Shown piece by piece: positions 22,238 through 30,784 of a stretch of DNA of 64,000 nt (position 1 is its first letter; every line of letters begins with the position of its first letter). The translations under genes were made by a program, and so were the position numbers. Below the pieces are notes generated by a model. The model did no database searches. It saw only the letters and a program-made list of their open reading frames with translations, and was not told the DNA's origin. The DNA comes from Rhynchopus sp. YZ270_cl-10 (Eukaryota > Euglenozoa > Diplonemea > Diplonemida > Diplonemidae), in the NCBI GenBank assembly GCA_964035575.1, contig OZ037838.1:62001-126000 (forward strand). Direction: 5' to 3'.

Positions 22238-22448
22238 AGTTTTTTGAGAAATAGTTCACCTGTTTTTGGTGTGTGAGTACAAAAGTGCTATGAAAAGAGA
22301 AATGAGGGGTGAGCCAAGTTTAATTCATTTTTCTATTCAATTTTTTCGGCATTCACATTTGTAAAAATGCAAAACCTTCAGACAATAAAAAATAAGTTCT
22401 GTTCACAACCACACCAGCCTCCTACATTTTAGCGAGCTTTCTTCTTGT

Positions 22449-22644
22449 GCGGGTTTGCGGGTTTGCGGGTTTGCGGGTTTGCGGGTTTGCGGGTTTGCGG
22501 GTTTGCGGGTTTGCGGGTTTGCGGGTTTGCGGGTTTGCGGGTTTGCGGGTTTGCGGGTTTGCGGGTTTGCGGGTTTGCGGGTTTGCGGGTTTGCGGGTTT
22601 GCGGGTTTGCGGGTTTGCGGGTTTGCGGGTTTGCGGGTTTGCGG
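22449..22644 (+). repeat. (GCGGGTTT)24.5 array
   Basis: 196 bp of uninterrupted units without the ACGGGTTT variant seen in the 9-kb array. It ends 24 bp before the first tRNA gene. Confidence 0.97.
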
Positions 22645-22667
22645 AAACAGTTCCGGTCATTATTGTA

Positions 22668-22740
22668 GCAGCTATCGTCTAGTGGTTAGGACGCTCGCCT
22701 CACACGCGAGAGATCGTCGGTTCAATCCCGACTAGCTGTA
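22668..22740 (+). tRNA. tRNA-Val(CAC)
   Basis: Full cloverleaf: acceptor GCAGCTA/TAGCTGT with G1.U72, anticodon stem CTCGC/GCGAG around CTCACAC, T arm GTCGG-TTCAATC-CCGAC, and a T run downstream. T33 is present. Confidence 0.95.
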
Positions 22741-22830
22741 ATTTCTTTTTGAACTTTCCTTCACATTTTCGTTCAATGCAACGATCGAAAAGATGTCCCC
22801 ATGCAGATAATAGTTTTGCCTACTATCAGA

Positions 22831-22902
22831 TCCGCTGTAGTATAGTGGTTAGAACAGCCGGCTCTCACCCGGCAGACCGGGGTTCAATTCCCCGCAGCGG
22901 AA
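22831..22902 (+). tRNA. tRNA-Glu(CTC)
   Basis: Acceptor TCCGCTG/CAGCGGA, anticodon loop CTCTCAC, T arm CGGGG-TTCAATT-CCCCG, followed by a T7 terminator. Confidence 0.95.
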
Positions 22903-22996
22903 AATACCTTTTTTTAGACCAAGTTTTGGAGAGAAGAATTTCTGACTTTTGAATATTAACGCCATCATGTAAATCTGGATGAAGAAAATAATCAGT

Positions 22997-23068
22997 GGCT
23001 TAGTGGTCTAGTGGCATGATTCTCGCTTCGGGTGCGAGAGGTCCAGGGTTCGATTCCCTGCTGAGCCC
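22997..23068 (+). tRNA. tRNA-Pro(CGG)
   Basis: Acceptor GGCTTAG/CTGAGCC, anticodon stem CTCGC/GCGAG with loop TTCGGGT, T arm CAGGG-TTCGATT-CCCTG, T-rich end. Confidence 0.95.
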
Positions 23069-23282
23069 CTCTTTTTATTTAGGTAGTTTCTTGCTTGGGA
23101 ATTGTTTAGAAAAATTATTTCCACATCTTTTCGACCACCAAAATCCCAAGATGAGGAAGTTTGGAAAAGTGCATTTTTGTGAAAGTATTTTGCCATATCT
23201 TTGTTGTCACCAAAATCCCAAGATGGTGAGAGAATCTTGAAAAATCATTTTCCATATTTTCACTTCCCAGTGAAAAAGAGAA

Positions 23283-23355
23283 TACCCATGGTGGGGATCG
23301 AACCCACAATCTTTCGCTTAGGAAGCGAACGCCTTATCCATTGGGCTACACGGGC
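23283..23355 (-). tRNA. tRNA-Arg(CCT)
   Basis: Acceptor GCCCGTG/CATGGGT (G1.U72), anticodon stem TTCGC/GCGAA with loop TTCCTAA, T arm GTGGG-TTCGATC-CCCAC. Confidence 0.94.
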
Positions 23356-23461
23356 CTAATAGTTTTACCTTCTTTCCTTTTCTCTGGGGTGGTCAAATTT
23401 AGGACAAGAGACTTTTCTGCATGACCACCCCACAATGATTCTTTGGTTTAAATGAATGTGA

Positions 23462-23534
23462 GCCTCCCTAGCTCAGTCGGTAGAGCGCAAGGCCCTTAAC
23501 CTTGTGGTCGCGGGTTCGAGCCCCGCGGGAGGTG
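23462..23534 (+). tRNA. tRNA-Lys(CTT), copy 1
   Basis: Acceptor GCCTCCC/GGGAGGT (G1.U72), anticodon stem CAAGG/CCTTG, T arm GCGGG-TTCGAGC-CCCGC. The loop is CCCTTAA, so position 33 is C rather than the usual T. The copy at 61685-61757 is identical. Confidence 0.94.
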
Positions 23535-24352
23535 CTTTTCTTTTTGAATGTTTACGATTTTGCAGGTTTCTGAGATTTTGAGGCAAATGAAAACCAAAAA
23601 ATATTTCCTCCACTTGATCTCAGTTCTGTTTCGTTGGCAAGTTGAGAGTGGAATTTGGGTGAAAATATGTGTTTTCCGAACCAACACAGGACTCCCACCG
23701 ACCGGTGTAGGTTTTGCGTTCAACCAGGTGTGAACTGCTTCCACTCGCGAAAAGTGCCAGACCCTTTTGCTGGGGATAGCACGTTTCAGCCCCACAACTT
23801 ATCTCCTTTCTGGGCATGTCCAGTGTGCTCAGCTGCCGCTTCTTGGCGACTCACCAGTACAGAGTGGTGGAATCCAGCACAGAATGGAATGGCTGGGAAA
23901 TCCTTAGCAATCCATAATTCAGATGGAAAAACTCCTGACCCGGCTATTGAATTTTCGGATCATTTTCTCAGTCACAATGCAAGCACAGAATGGAAACCAA
24001 AACCAAGCACAGAATGGAACACGGCTATAAGACTCCAGCCATTCCATTCTGTGCTGGTTTTTCGTTTCCATTCTGTGCTTGCATTGTGACTGAGAAAATG
24101 ATCTGAAAATTCAATACCCGGGTCAGGAGTTTTTTTTTCCACTCCTAACAAATCCTTACAGTAAGCCTATAAGTCTCCAGCCATTCCATTCTGTGCTGGT
24201 TTTTGGAGCCCATTCTGTGAGCACTCGCTCGGGCCTGTACTGGAGTATAGCGGCCAGGCCATCTCCCTTCTGCGTTCCTGCCTGTCACATCCAGTGCTCA
24301 GTTGCTGCTTCTTCAGCACAACCGCATCACATCACATCACCAAAAAATAGAA
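23535..24352. repeat. Foldback (MITE-like) element and spacer
   Basis: About 23873-24205 is a large inverted repeat. The inner arms 23930-24020 and 24036-24130 contain TCCTGACCCGG, CAGTCACAATGCAAGCACAG and their complements. The outer arms carry CCAGCACAGAATGG. A 25-bp direct repeat (CCAGTG...GCTCAG) lies on either side of the inverted repeat. No gene is supported. Confidence 0.7.
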
Positions 24353-24424
24353 AGGCAACTGGGGGGATCGAACCCCCGACCCTTGGTTTACAAGACCAAT
24401 GCTCTGCCACTGAGCTAAATCGCC
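24353..24424 (-). tRNA. tRNA-Thr(TGT)
   Basis: Acceptor GGCGATT/AGTTGCC with two wobbles, anticodon stem TTGGT/ACCAA with loop CTTGTAA, T arm GGGGG-TTCGATC-CCCCC. Confidence 0.94.
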
Positions 24425-24506
24425 GCTGATTAAGATGCTTTTGCTGTTTCTCCTGCGAAGAAGTTTTTCAAGACAACACAGAAAGGAAAGTGTGTAAAAA
24501 AAGAAA

Positions 24507-24577
24507 TGACCCTAGACGGAATCGAACCGCCGTTGATGGATTTGGAATCCATAGTGCTACCGCTACACCATAGGGCC
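24507..24577 (-). tRNA. tRNA-Trp(CCA)
   Basis: Acceptor GGCCCTA/TAGGGTC, anticodon stem ATGGA/TCCAT with loop TTCCAAA, T arm closed by GGCGG-TTCGATT-CCGTC. Confidence 0.94.
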
Positions 24578-24662
24578 CATGATTTAGGGCTTCAATGCGT
24601 TTAGCATGAAGGTGGAAATTTTGCTGAAAATCCCACACAAAGGAAAAAGACACACAAAAAAG

Positions 24663-24735
24663 TGCGAGGTGCCAGGATCGAACTGACGACCTTAGGATTA
24701 TGGGACCTACGCGCTCCCGACTGCGCCAACCTCGC
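24663..24735 (-). tRNA. tRNA-Met(CAT), elongator type
   Basis: Acceptor GCGAGGT/ACCTCGC. The anticodon arm TAGGT-CCCATAA-TCCTA has the T31-T39 mismatch also found in human elongator tRNA-Met. T arm GTCAG-TTCGATC-CTGGC. Position 33 is C; it lacks the A1-U72 pair of eukaryotic initiators. Confidence 0.93.
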
Positions 24736-24859
24736 CTTGATATTATCGTATCATTAAGAAATACATGGGGTGCAAATTTCTACAGGTTTGTGTGGCAAAA
24801 AAATTTTTTTGAGCCAAAAAATTTTATGGGCTTCTGTGAAAACAATGACAGTTGTAGAA

Positions 24860-24943
24860 CCTCTCGTAGCTCAATTGGTAGAGCGCTCGACTGTAGAATA
24901 CTCGGTTATCGAGCGGTCGCTGGTTCGATTCCGGCCGAGAGGA
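24860..24943 (+). tRNA. tRNA-Tyr(GTA) with a short intron
   Basis: Acceptor CCTCTCG/CGAGAGG, anticodon stem CTCGA/TCGAG, loop CTGTAG plus A. An 11-nt intron (about 24897-24907) sits after position 37, the standard eukaryotic nuclear site. T arm GCTGG-TTCGATT-CCGGC. Confidence 0.95.
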
Positions 24944-25379
24944 TTTTTTTCATTTTCGTGTTCCAGGTTATATTCTTCAAACAGATGACTGCCTAAAAAC
25001 AAAGAACGGTGAGAATTACAGCAGTCGTATCCAAGTGGTTACGGAGGTGGACTAGAAGGTGACCATGACTTACATGTTTTGGGATCCACTTACATGTTTT
25101 GGGAAAAACATGACTTACATGTTTATGGTGGGAAACTTACATGTTTATGGATTTTCAGGTTGACCCACTTACAGGCCAAAAAATTTTTTCTACACAAAAA
25201 AAATTTTTCTTCAGAAAAAGCTCGTTCGAAAAAAAAATTTTTTTTTTTGCCTGTGAAAAATTTCTTATGAAGACCTCTGGCAAAATTTTTGTGTCTGTGT
25301 GCAAAGTGTTTTACCCTTAGTCCGTGGGGAAGGATACTGATGGTGTTCACCCACATAACATAGCACACGAGCCAGCTAA

Positions 25380-26060
25380 GTAACTGTCCCCCGAGAACCC
25401 TATCAGCCACACGAACCAGATAACGCAACCTAGAACCAGCAGGTTCCCGCGCACCCGCACCCACCAGCCAGCTTATTAACCCACGAACCAGATAACGTTG
25501 CCCGAACCCCGCGCACCCGCACCACCACACCAGCCGGATAACGCAACCTAGAACCAGCAGGTTCCCGCGCACCCGCACCCACCAGCCAGCTTATTAACCA
25601 CACCAGCCAGATAACGTTGCCCGAACCCCGCGCACCCGCACAACCACACGAACCAGCTAGGGACCGCAAACCCGCGCACCCGTCAACCCGCACACCCGCA
25701 CAACCACACCAGCCAGATAACGCAACCTAGAACCAGCAGGTTCCCGCGCACCCGCACCCACCAGCCAGCTTATTAACCCACGAACCAGATAACGTTGCCC
25801 GAACCCCGCGCACCCGCACTACCACACCAGCCAGATAACGCAACCTCGAACCCGCAAACCCGCGCACCCGCAAACCCGCAAACCCGCACAACCACCAGTC
25901 AGATAACGTAACCTAGAACCAGATAACGTTGCCCGAACCCCGCACACCCGCACAACCACACCAGCCAGATAACGCAACCTCGAACCCGCAAACCTGCGCA
26001 CCCGCAAACCCGCAAACCCGCACAACCACCAGTCAGATAACGTAACCTAGAACCCGCATT
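25380..26060. repeat. Higher-order C-rich satellite inside the 1.4-kb element
   Basis: Interleaved copies of CCAGCCAGATAACGCAACCT, AACCAGCAGGTTCCCGCGCA and GAACCAGATAACGTTGCCCG are arranged in larger repeated blocks. Several blocks end in the complement of the 8-mer (CGCAAACCCGCAAACCCGC), linking this satellite with the GCGGGTTT arrays. Confidence 0.85.
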
Positions 26061-26100
26061 TGGTCAGGACCTCTTCAGAAAAACTGTGTGAGAAGTATGA

Positions 26101-26171
26101 GACAGTGTAGCCGAGTGGTTACCACGCAGGTAAATTTTTCTTATGGTAGCGGGTTCAACCCCCGAGACAAG
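26101..26171 (+). pseudogene. tRNA-like remnant
   Basis: It has an A-box-like TAGCCGAGTGG and a B-box-like GGGTTCAACCC at tRNA-like spacing, but no matching acceptor stem or clear anticodon stem. It is either a decayed Leu/Ser-type tRNA or the head of a SINE, inside the 1.4-kb insertion. Confidence 0.45.
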
Positions 26172-26614
26172 TCAGTTTTTGGCTAAGTGGCAGAAATATG
26201 TTCCCGACCCGGGTATTGAATGTCGACCTGACCTCAAAAAAAAACTGACTTACATGTTTATGAAAAACATGACTTACATGGTTATGAACCGGCAAAAATC
26301 TCAACATGACTTACATGGTTATGAAAAACATGACTTACATGTTTATTTGTACACAAAAATCCCCGGCTTAATAAACATGTAAGTCATGTTTTTCATAAAC
26401 ATGTAAGTCAGTTTTTTCCATAAACATGTAAGTTTTCCCATAACCATGTAAGTCAGTATGGCCGACTAGAAATCCATTGGGCTCTGCCCGCGCAGGTTCA
26501 AGTCCTGCCGACTGCGATTCATTTTTTGTTCACAAATTTTCGTGCATTTTCGTCGTTTCTGTGCTCATTTTAGACCATTTTGATGCGCGAAAATAAATCA
26601 GAGTGAAGATTGTA

Positions 26615-26686
26615 TCCTCGGTAGTATAGAGGTCAGTATTTCCGCCTGTCACGCGGAAGACCCGGGTTCAATTCCCGGCCGGGGAA
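26615..26686 (+). tRNA. tRNA-Asp(GTC)
   Basis: Acceptor TCCTCGG/CCGGGGA, anticodon stem TCCGC/GCGGA with loop CTGTCAC, T arm CCGGG-TTCAATT-CCCGG, T5 downstream. Confidence 0.95.
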
Positions 26687-26748
26687 TTCTTTTTTGTACA
26701 GGGCTCCCACTCATTGTTTCGTTTCTTTTCCGATGAAAATCAAATCAG

Positions 26749-26821
26749 GCCCCGTTGGCGCAATGGATAGCGCGTTGGACTTCGAATCCAAAGGTTGCGG
26801 GTTCGAGTCCCGCACGGGGTT
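26749..26821 (+). tRNA. tRNA-Arg(TCG)
   Basis: Acceptor GCCCCGT/ACGGGGT (G1.U72), anticodon stem TTGGA/TCCAA with loop CTTCGAA, T arm GCGGG-TTCGAGT-CCCGC. Confidence 0.95.
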
Positions 26822-27091
26822 AACTTTTTGAACATTGTTTTTTTGAACTTTTTTGAAAACACAAAAAAGTGAGGTTGGTGTCAAGTGAAATCACAGTGGA
26901 ACAACAGATACAAATTTGGGTCCAGTGGGAAGGGGTCTCCCAGGAATTTTGGATTTTTTGGCAGTCAACCCATCCAGAAGAACCTTAAAAAATCTTGGGA
27001 AAAACTTGAAAACTGGAAATTCTTTGAAAAGCTGACATTTCAGAATTTTTTTCTGAACATGAAAATTTTACTTCCTCCTAAAAAAAAGAAC

Positions 27092-27163
27092 TGCACTTAC
27101 CGGGAGTCGAACCCGGGCCGCTCGCTTGGAAGGCGAGAATACTAACCGTTATACCATAAGTGC
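27092..27163 (-). tRNA. tRNA-Gly(TCC)
   Basis: Acceptor GCACTTA/TAAGTGC, anticodon stem CTCGC/GCGAG with loop CTTCCAA, T arm CCGGG-TTCGACT-CCCGG. Confidence 0.95.
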
Positions 27164-27252
27164 TGTTACTTTCATGCAAAGTGTTTTCTTTGTGGGGGGC
27201 AATTTCAAAATAAAAAAAATTTGAAATTGTTCAAATTGCCCAAAAAAAGAAG

Positions 27253-27324
27253 CAACCGTGGCAGGACTCGAACCTGCAACCGCCTGATCCGTGGTCAGGC
27301 GCTCTTCCATTGAGCCACACGGTC
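27253..27324 (-). tRNA. tRNA-Arg(ACG)
   Basis: Acceptor GACCGTG/CACGGTT (G1.U72), anticodon stem CCTGA/TCAGG, loop CCACGGA with C at position 33, T arm GCAGG-TTCGAGT-CCTGC. Confidence 0.93.
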
Positions 27325-27411
27325 CATGTCTTTAGGCAATAGTATTTTTTATGTGGCCTGCATATTTTTGGAGTTGGAAAAAATGAAAATGGTTGATTGC
27401 ACAGCTAAAAA

Positions 27412-27483
27412 AGCGGTTACCGAGAATTGAACTCGGGTCTCCCGTGCCACAAACGGGTGTTCTAACCACTAAACCATAACCGC
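27412..27483 (-). tRNA. tRNA-His(GTG)
   Basis: Acceptor GCGGTTA/TAACCGC, anticodon stem CCCGT/ACGGG with loop TTGTGGC, T arm CCGAG-TTCAATT-CTCGG. As in other eukaryotes, G-1 is not encoded. Confidence 0.94.
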
Positions 27484-27599
27484 TTGAATATTCCCACTTA
27501 TTGGGATCTCAGAAAGGGTTTTATTTCCTGGGATATTGTGAAATATTTTTCAAACATGCAACGAGCGGCAACTCGAGCACAATTTCGACTAATATCGTA

Positions 27600-27670
27600 G
27601 CGTAATTGGTCTAGTGGTAGAATGGCCCCCCGCCACGGGGTCGGCCCGGGTTCGATTCCCGGATTACGCA
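27600..27670 (+). tRNA. tRNA-Gly(GCC)
   Basis: Acceptor GCGTAAT/ATTACGC, anticodon stem GCCCC/GGGGT, loop CCGCCAC with C at position 33, T arm CCGGG-TTCGATT-CCCGG. Confidence 0.93.
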
Positions 27671-28015
27671 CTCTCTTTTTGCGTTTGGCAAAAGCAAAAC
27701 AATATGTTTCGGACAGTTTCAGGTCGGTCACAAACTCGTTCAAAACGAAAAAGTGGAAATGATATGTACTCTTTCTTGCGTAAGGATTATTAGTAGAGAA
27801 AAAAATTTCTTGTCTGATGATACGGGTTTTTGCTCGACATAGTTTGCGAGTAAGTCAGTTCGGTCACAACTTCCATCACAATTGCAAAAAAAATTGGGAC
27901 TACAACATGTTCATAAACCCAACCTGACTTACATGTTTATTTCTTCACAAAATTCCCAGTAAATAAACATGCACATCAGTATGGCCGGTGCGCTGGTCAG
28001 AGACATCACGTTTGC
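27671..28015. other. Spacer with a decayed relative of the 1.4-kb element
   Basis: No gene. About 27851-27990 contains GTAAGTCAGTTCGGTCAC, CCTGACTTACATGTTTATTT and CATCAGTATGGCC. These are the terminal and internal motifs of the element that interrupts tRNA-Ser, shortened and diverged. Confidence 0.5.
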
Positions 28016-28020
28016 GGGCC

Positions 28021-28430
28021 AACCCCTCTGTGCGCCCGATTAGGAACCCCCCTGTGCGCCCGATTAGCTTACCCCCCTGTGCGCCCGATTAGGGACCCCC
28101 CTGTGCGCCCGGTTAGCTTTACCCCCCTGTGCGCCCGATTAGGAATATCCCCCTGTGCGCCCGATAAGCTTACCCCCCTGTGCGCCCGATTAGGAACCCC
28201 CCTGTGCGCCCGATTAGCTTACCCCCCTGTGCGCCCGATTAGGGACCCCCCTGTGCGCCCGGTTAGCTTTACCCCCCTGTGCGCCCGATTAGGAATATCC
28301 CCCTGTGCGCCCGATAAGCTTACCCCCCTGTGCGCCCGATTAGGAACCCCCCTGTGCGCCCGATTAGCTTACCCCCCTGTGCGCCCGATTAGGAATATCC
28401 CCCTGTGCGCCCGATTAGGAACCACTCTGT
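28021..28430 (+). repeat. CCCCTGTGCGCCCGATTAG minisatellite
   Basis: About sixteen units of 24-27 bp (core CCCCTGTGCGCCCGATTAG) with variable linkers (GAAC, CTTA, GGAC, GAATAT). The linker order repeats with a period of about 150 bp, so a multi-unit block was duplicated. The open frame across it is a by-product. Confidence 0.93.
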
Positions 28431-28440
28431 GCACCTACCT

Positions 28441-28690
28441 AGTCACTGTGACCAGGTGCCCCTACTAATATGCCTTACCAATATGGCCTGGGCTGTGGTA
28501 TGTCGGGTGTACTACATGCTGGGACCTAAAGAGGAACCACATGCTGGAACACGGCTTTAAGCCCCCACCCATTTCAGCTGTGGTTCCTACTGTGCCCAGT
28601 CACTGTGACCAGGTGCCTGGTCAGATCTGACCAGGTACCCTTACTAATATGCCTGACCAATATGGCCAGGGGTGGTATGTCGGGTGCACA
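28441..28690. repeat. Direct repeat pair with a perfect 20-bp palindrome
   Basis: About 28440-28515 and 28598-28690 share GTCACTGTGACCAGGTGCC, CTAATATGCC and GGTATGTCGGGTG. The second copy contains the perfect palindrome CCTGGTCAGATCTGACCAGG (28616-28635). No gene is seen from here to 28918. Confidence 0.8.
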
Positions 28691-28918
28691 AGGGAGTTTC
28701 ACGATGGGTTATCTTATGCACAGGTACAGTGGATGTAGAAAACCCACAAACCCATTGTGTGTGGGTTTTCTGGCATAGGACTGTATGGAAAGTGCACGGG
28801 TCCACCACAGTACAACCAGTCATGCACCAAGGGACACTGGCTGTTTTATCACTTTTTGAACTTTTTTAGACACTGCCAAACCTTCTCCATAATCTGAGAT
28901 CTTGGGAAACAAGATAAG

Positions 28919-28989
28919 CTCGCGTGGCGCAATGGAAGCGCGTCGGTTCCCGACGCCGGAGGTTGCGGGTTCGATCCCCGCCGCGAGTA
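28919..28989 (+). tRNA. tRNA-Arg(CCG)
   Basis: Acceptor GCTCGCG/CGCGAGT (G1.U72), D arm GCGC-AATGGAA-GCGC, T arm GCGGG-TTCGATC-CCCGC. The anticodon arm folds best as TCGGT-TCCCGAC-GCCGG, giving CCG with C at position 33 and U.G pairs at both ends of the stem. Reading it as Gly(CCC) would break the stem. Confidence 0.82.
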
Positions 28990-29126
28990 CTTTTTATTCA
29001 TTCCAAAATATTTTTAGATTTCCTTCTTCTCAGAGATTTCTTGTCACAAAACTTTGCCAAATTGAAAATTCAGAAATGCGAAAATATCAAAAAACAGCTC
29101 CGAAATTTGAAAGCAATCAAAAAGGA

Positions 29127-29198
29127 TTCCCCCTCCGGGGTTTGAACCCGGGTCGCCTGGGTGAAAGCCAGGTATACTAACCACTGTACTAAAGGGGA
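29127..29198 (-). tRNA. tRNA-Glu(TTC)
   Basis: Acceptor TCCCCTT/AGGGGGA, anticodon stem CCTGG/CCAGG with loop CTTTCAC, T arm CCGGG-TTCAAAC-CCCGG. Confidence 0.94.
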
Positions 29199-29296
29199 GG
29201 TGATACTTAGGCACAATCCAAAAAGGGTACTTTTGTGCAAGCTACACGGAGTTTCAAACGAAAAAAAAAATTAAAAATGAAAATCCAAAAAGACAA

Positions 29297-29368
29297 GGGC
29301 TCGGCGGGGAATTGAACCCCGGACCTCTCGCACCCTAAGCGAGAATCATGCCACTAGACCACCGAGCC
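29297..29368 (-). tRNA. tRNA-Pro(AGG)
   Basis: Acceptor GGCTCGG/CCGAGCC, anticodon stem CTCGC/GCGAG with loop TTAGGGT, T arm CGGGG-TTCAATT-CCCCG. Confidence 0.94.
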
Positions 29369-29482
29369 ACGAATTCTCTCGCATTCTCTTCGTAACGCGG
29401 CCATATGTTTCCATCATTCCTTGTGTGTGTTTTCGTTTTGAATAAGGTCCCCATGTAAATGCTGTCTTCGCTAACAATCAGA

Positions 29483-29555
29483 TCCTCCTTGGCGCAGTCG
29501 GTAGCGCGTCAGGCTGTTAACCTGCAGGTCGTTGGTTCGAACCCAACAGGAGGAG
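29483..29555 (+). tRNA. tRNA-Asn(GTT)
   Basis: Acceptor TCCTCCT/AGGAGGA, loop CTGTTAA, T arm GTTGG-TTCGAAC-CCAAC. The 27-43 pair is a mismatch (T-C). It is the last tRNA before the retrotransposon block. Confidence 0.93.
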
Positions 29556-29730
29556 ATTTTTCATTTTTTTGAGTTTTTGACTCTATTTTTTAATTTTGAG
29601 CTAAAAATCCACATTGTGTGTCATCTTGATGTTGGAACTATTTTTCAGGATTTCCAAGGTTGTCCCACCAAAAAAACCAAACATCTTTGGATGCTGACAT
29701 AACTTGAAGATTCTTGACCTGAAGATAAAA

Positions 29731-29734
<4 letters not shown>

Positions 29735-29790
<56 letters not shown>

Positions 29791-30784
29791 CTCTTTTTTG
29801 TACTTGGACTAGTTTTTTATGAGAATAGAAAGGAAAAAGGAAGAAATGGAGAAGACAATAAAGACAATAAAATGAACAGGAAATGGAAAAGGAAAAAGGA
29901 AATGGAAAAATGAAAAGGAAAAAATGATGACCAAAAATGGTCGGTGTTTCAAGTTTTGTATAAAAGGCGGGCGAAGAGTACGGTAGAGCCAACAGAGTTT
30001 TATACAAAACAAGAAACTGCATTATGTGTTTGTTTTTTATTCTTTTTGATCAATTTGAATACACAGGCGTCACACTTCTGGGGCAAAAAAAAGGAAAAAA
30101 AGAAGACCTAATCCTCCTTACTTAAAAGAAGGGAAGGGAGAATAAAAAACACATTGCCTTTGCTTTGTTGTCTGCAGAATGGTTTGTTTTAGTGCCTCCC
30201 CTGGAAAAAGAAAAATGGATTCCACTTGGTAAAAATAGCACACCTGTTGAACACACGTCAGGCCAGGAACAGAAGAAAAGCAAACGCTTCCACGAATGGA
30301 AGCAAAAGAAAAGTGTGGTGAAAAAACCCTTTTGGCCAAGGTGGTCTTGACTCTGTCTACAAACTTTGGGGATGAATGAAAAAATGACACTGAATAAATA
30401 ACAGAGAGTGGGCGGGTAAGCCACTTCTCCGAGCTAAACACAAAGTAAACACCCTCCACCCATCTGATCCCGCCCACAAACACAAACAATCACGACAGAA
30501 ACCAAGACAGGCAGAGGATGACCAGGGTAGGTTTTACTTGAACAGCGAACCTCTGCCTTGATACTTCACACGCTCAGCAGACGAGTTGCCACAACTCTCC
30601 AGACCTGCTGCAAAACAGGCCTGCACCTTTCACCGCATTTCGCTTCGTGCCCCTCATCTGGCGCACTACTGACGGGGGACGCCCCATGTAGGCACATCGG
30701 TAGGATTTCGTCTTAACATAGTTTTTTGTGTAAAAAAAAATGAACCCCTAAAAAAAAATGAACCCCTAAAAAAAAATGAACCCC
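29735..30784 (-). mobile_element. U1: U-family unit at the 3' end of LINE0
   Basis: About 1 kb of non-coding sequence shared with U4 and U5 (near-identical) and U2/U3 (a second subfamily). The poly(A) side is a 56-nt T run. The 5' side carries three tandem copies of GGGGTTCATTTTTTTTT (reading the minus strand) directly fused to LINE0 coding sequence. No separate target duplication is visible for U1, unlike U2-U5. It could be a chimera made during reverse transcription or an insertion with deletion of the LINE0 tail. Confidence 0.75.

Larger units (their letters stand above)
19099..22480. repeat. Tandem duplication with a 2,342-bp period
   Basis: 19099-20138 and 21441-22480 are almost identical at a constant offset of 2,342 bp. 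The unit consists of segment A (a two-exon gene), a GCGGGTTT tract, and repeat B. The second copy carries segment A and a longer 8-mer tract, then runs into the tRNA cluster. Only a few substitutions separate the copies, so the duplication is recent. Confidence 0.93.
25058..26463. mobile_element. 1.4-kb non-autonomous DNA element with 8-bp duplication
   Basis: The ends are imperfect inverted repeats: GGTGACCATGACTTACATG at the left, and GGCCATACTGACTTACATGG reading inward from the right, with further ACTTACATGTTTATGG copies inside each end. It is flanked by GACTAGAA duplications. The 8-bp length fits hAT-type transposition among others. It encodes no transposase. The middle is a C/A-rich satellite; the right 220 bp form a nested foldback of the same motif. 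A degenerate relative lies near 27840-27995. Confidence 0.78.
25021..26515 (+). pseudogene. tRNA-Ser(AGA) split by a 1.4-kb insertion
   Basis: The 5' half (25021-25057, acceptor GCAGTCG, D arm, anticodon AGA) and the 3' half (26472-26515, stem TCCAT, long variable arm, T arm GCAGG-TTCAAGT-CCTGC, acceptor CGACTGC) fit as one class II tRNA. The break lies exactly after position 37, where tRNA introns sit. The 8 bp GACTAGAA occurs on both sides (25050-25057, 26464-26471), as expected for a transposon target duplication. The insert contains long T runs that should stop Pol III, so a functional product is unlikely. Confidence 0.88.

Noticed and set aside
8966-22644. CRISPR-like arrays
   Set aside because: Units are contiguous 8-mers without spacers, and the context is eukaryotic.
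26101-26171. A complete tRNA gene
   Set aside because: It has A- and B-box-like strings but no acceptor pairing and no credible anticodon stem. It is kept only as a tRNA-like remnant.
27995-28020. 3' half of another split tRNA after the decayed element near 27990
   Set aside because: No T arm or acceptor match could be found around GGTGCGCTGGTCAGAGAC.
30118-30489. A 123-residue U-encoded protein
   Set aside because: The frame is open in U1, U4 and U5 but broken in U2 and U3, with no recognisable domain. U is best treated as non-coding.
30640-30680. Possible hammerhead ribozyme in U (CAGATGAG ... CGAAGCG)
   Set aside because: The core would need CUGAUGA, but position 4 is A and stem II is too short. 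The same bases fit P4 and the CGAAGC junction of an HDV-like fold better.
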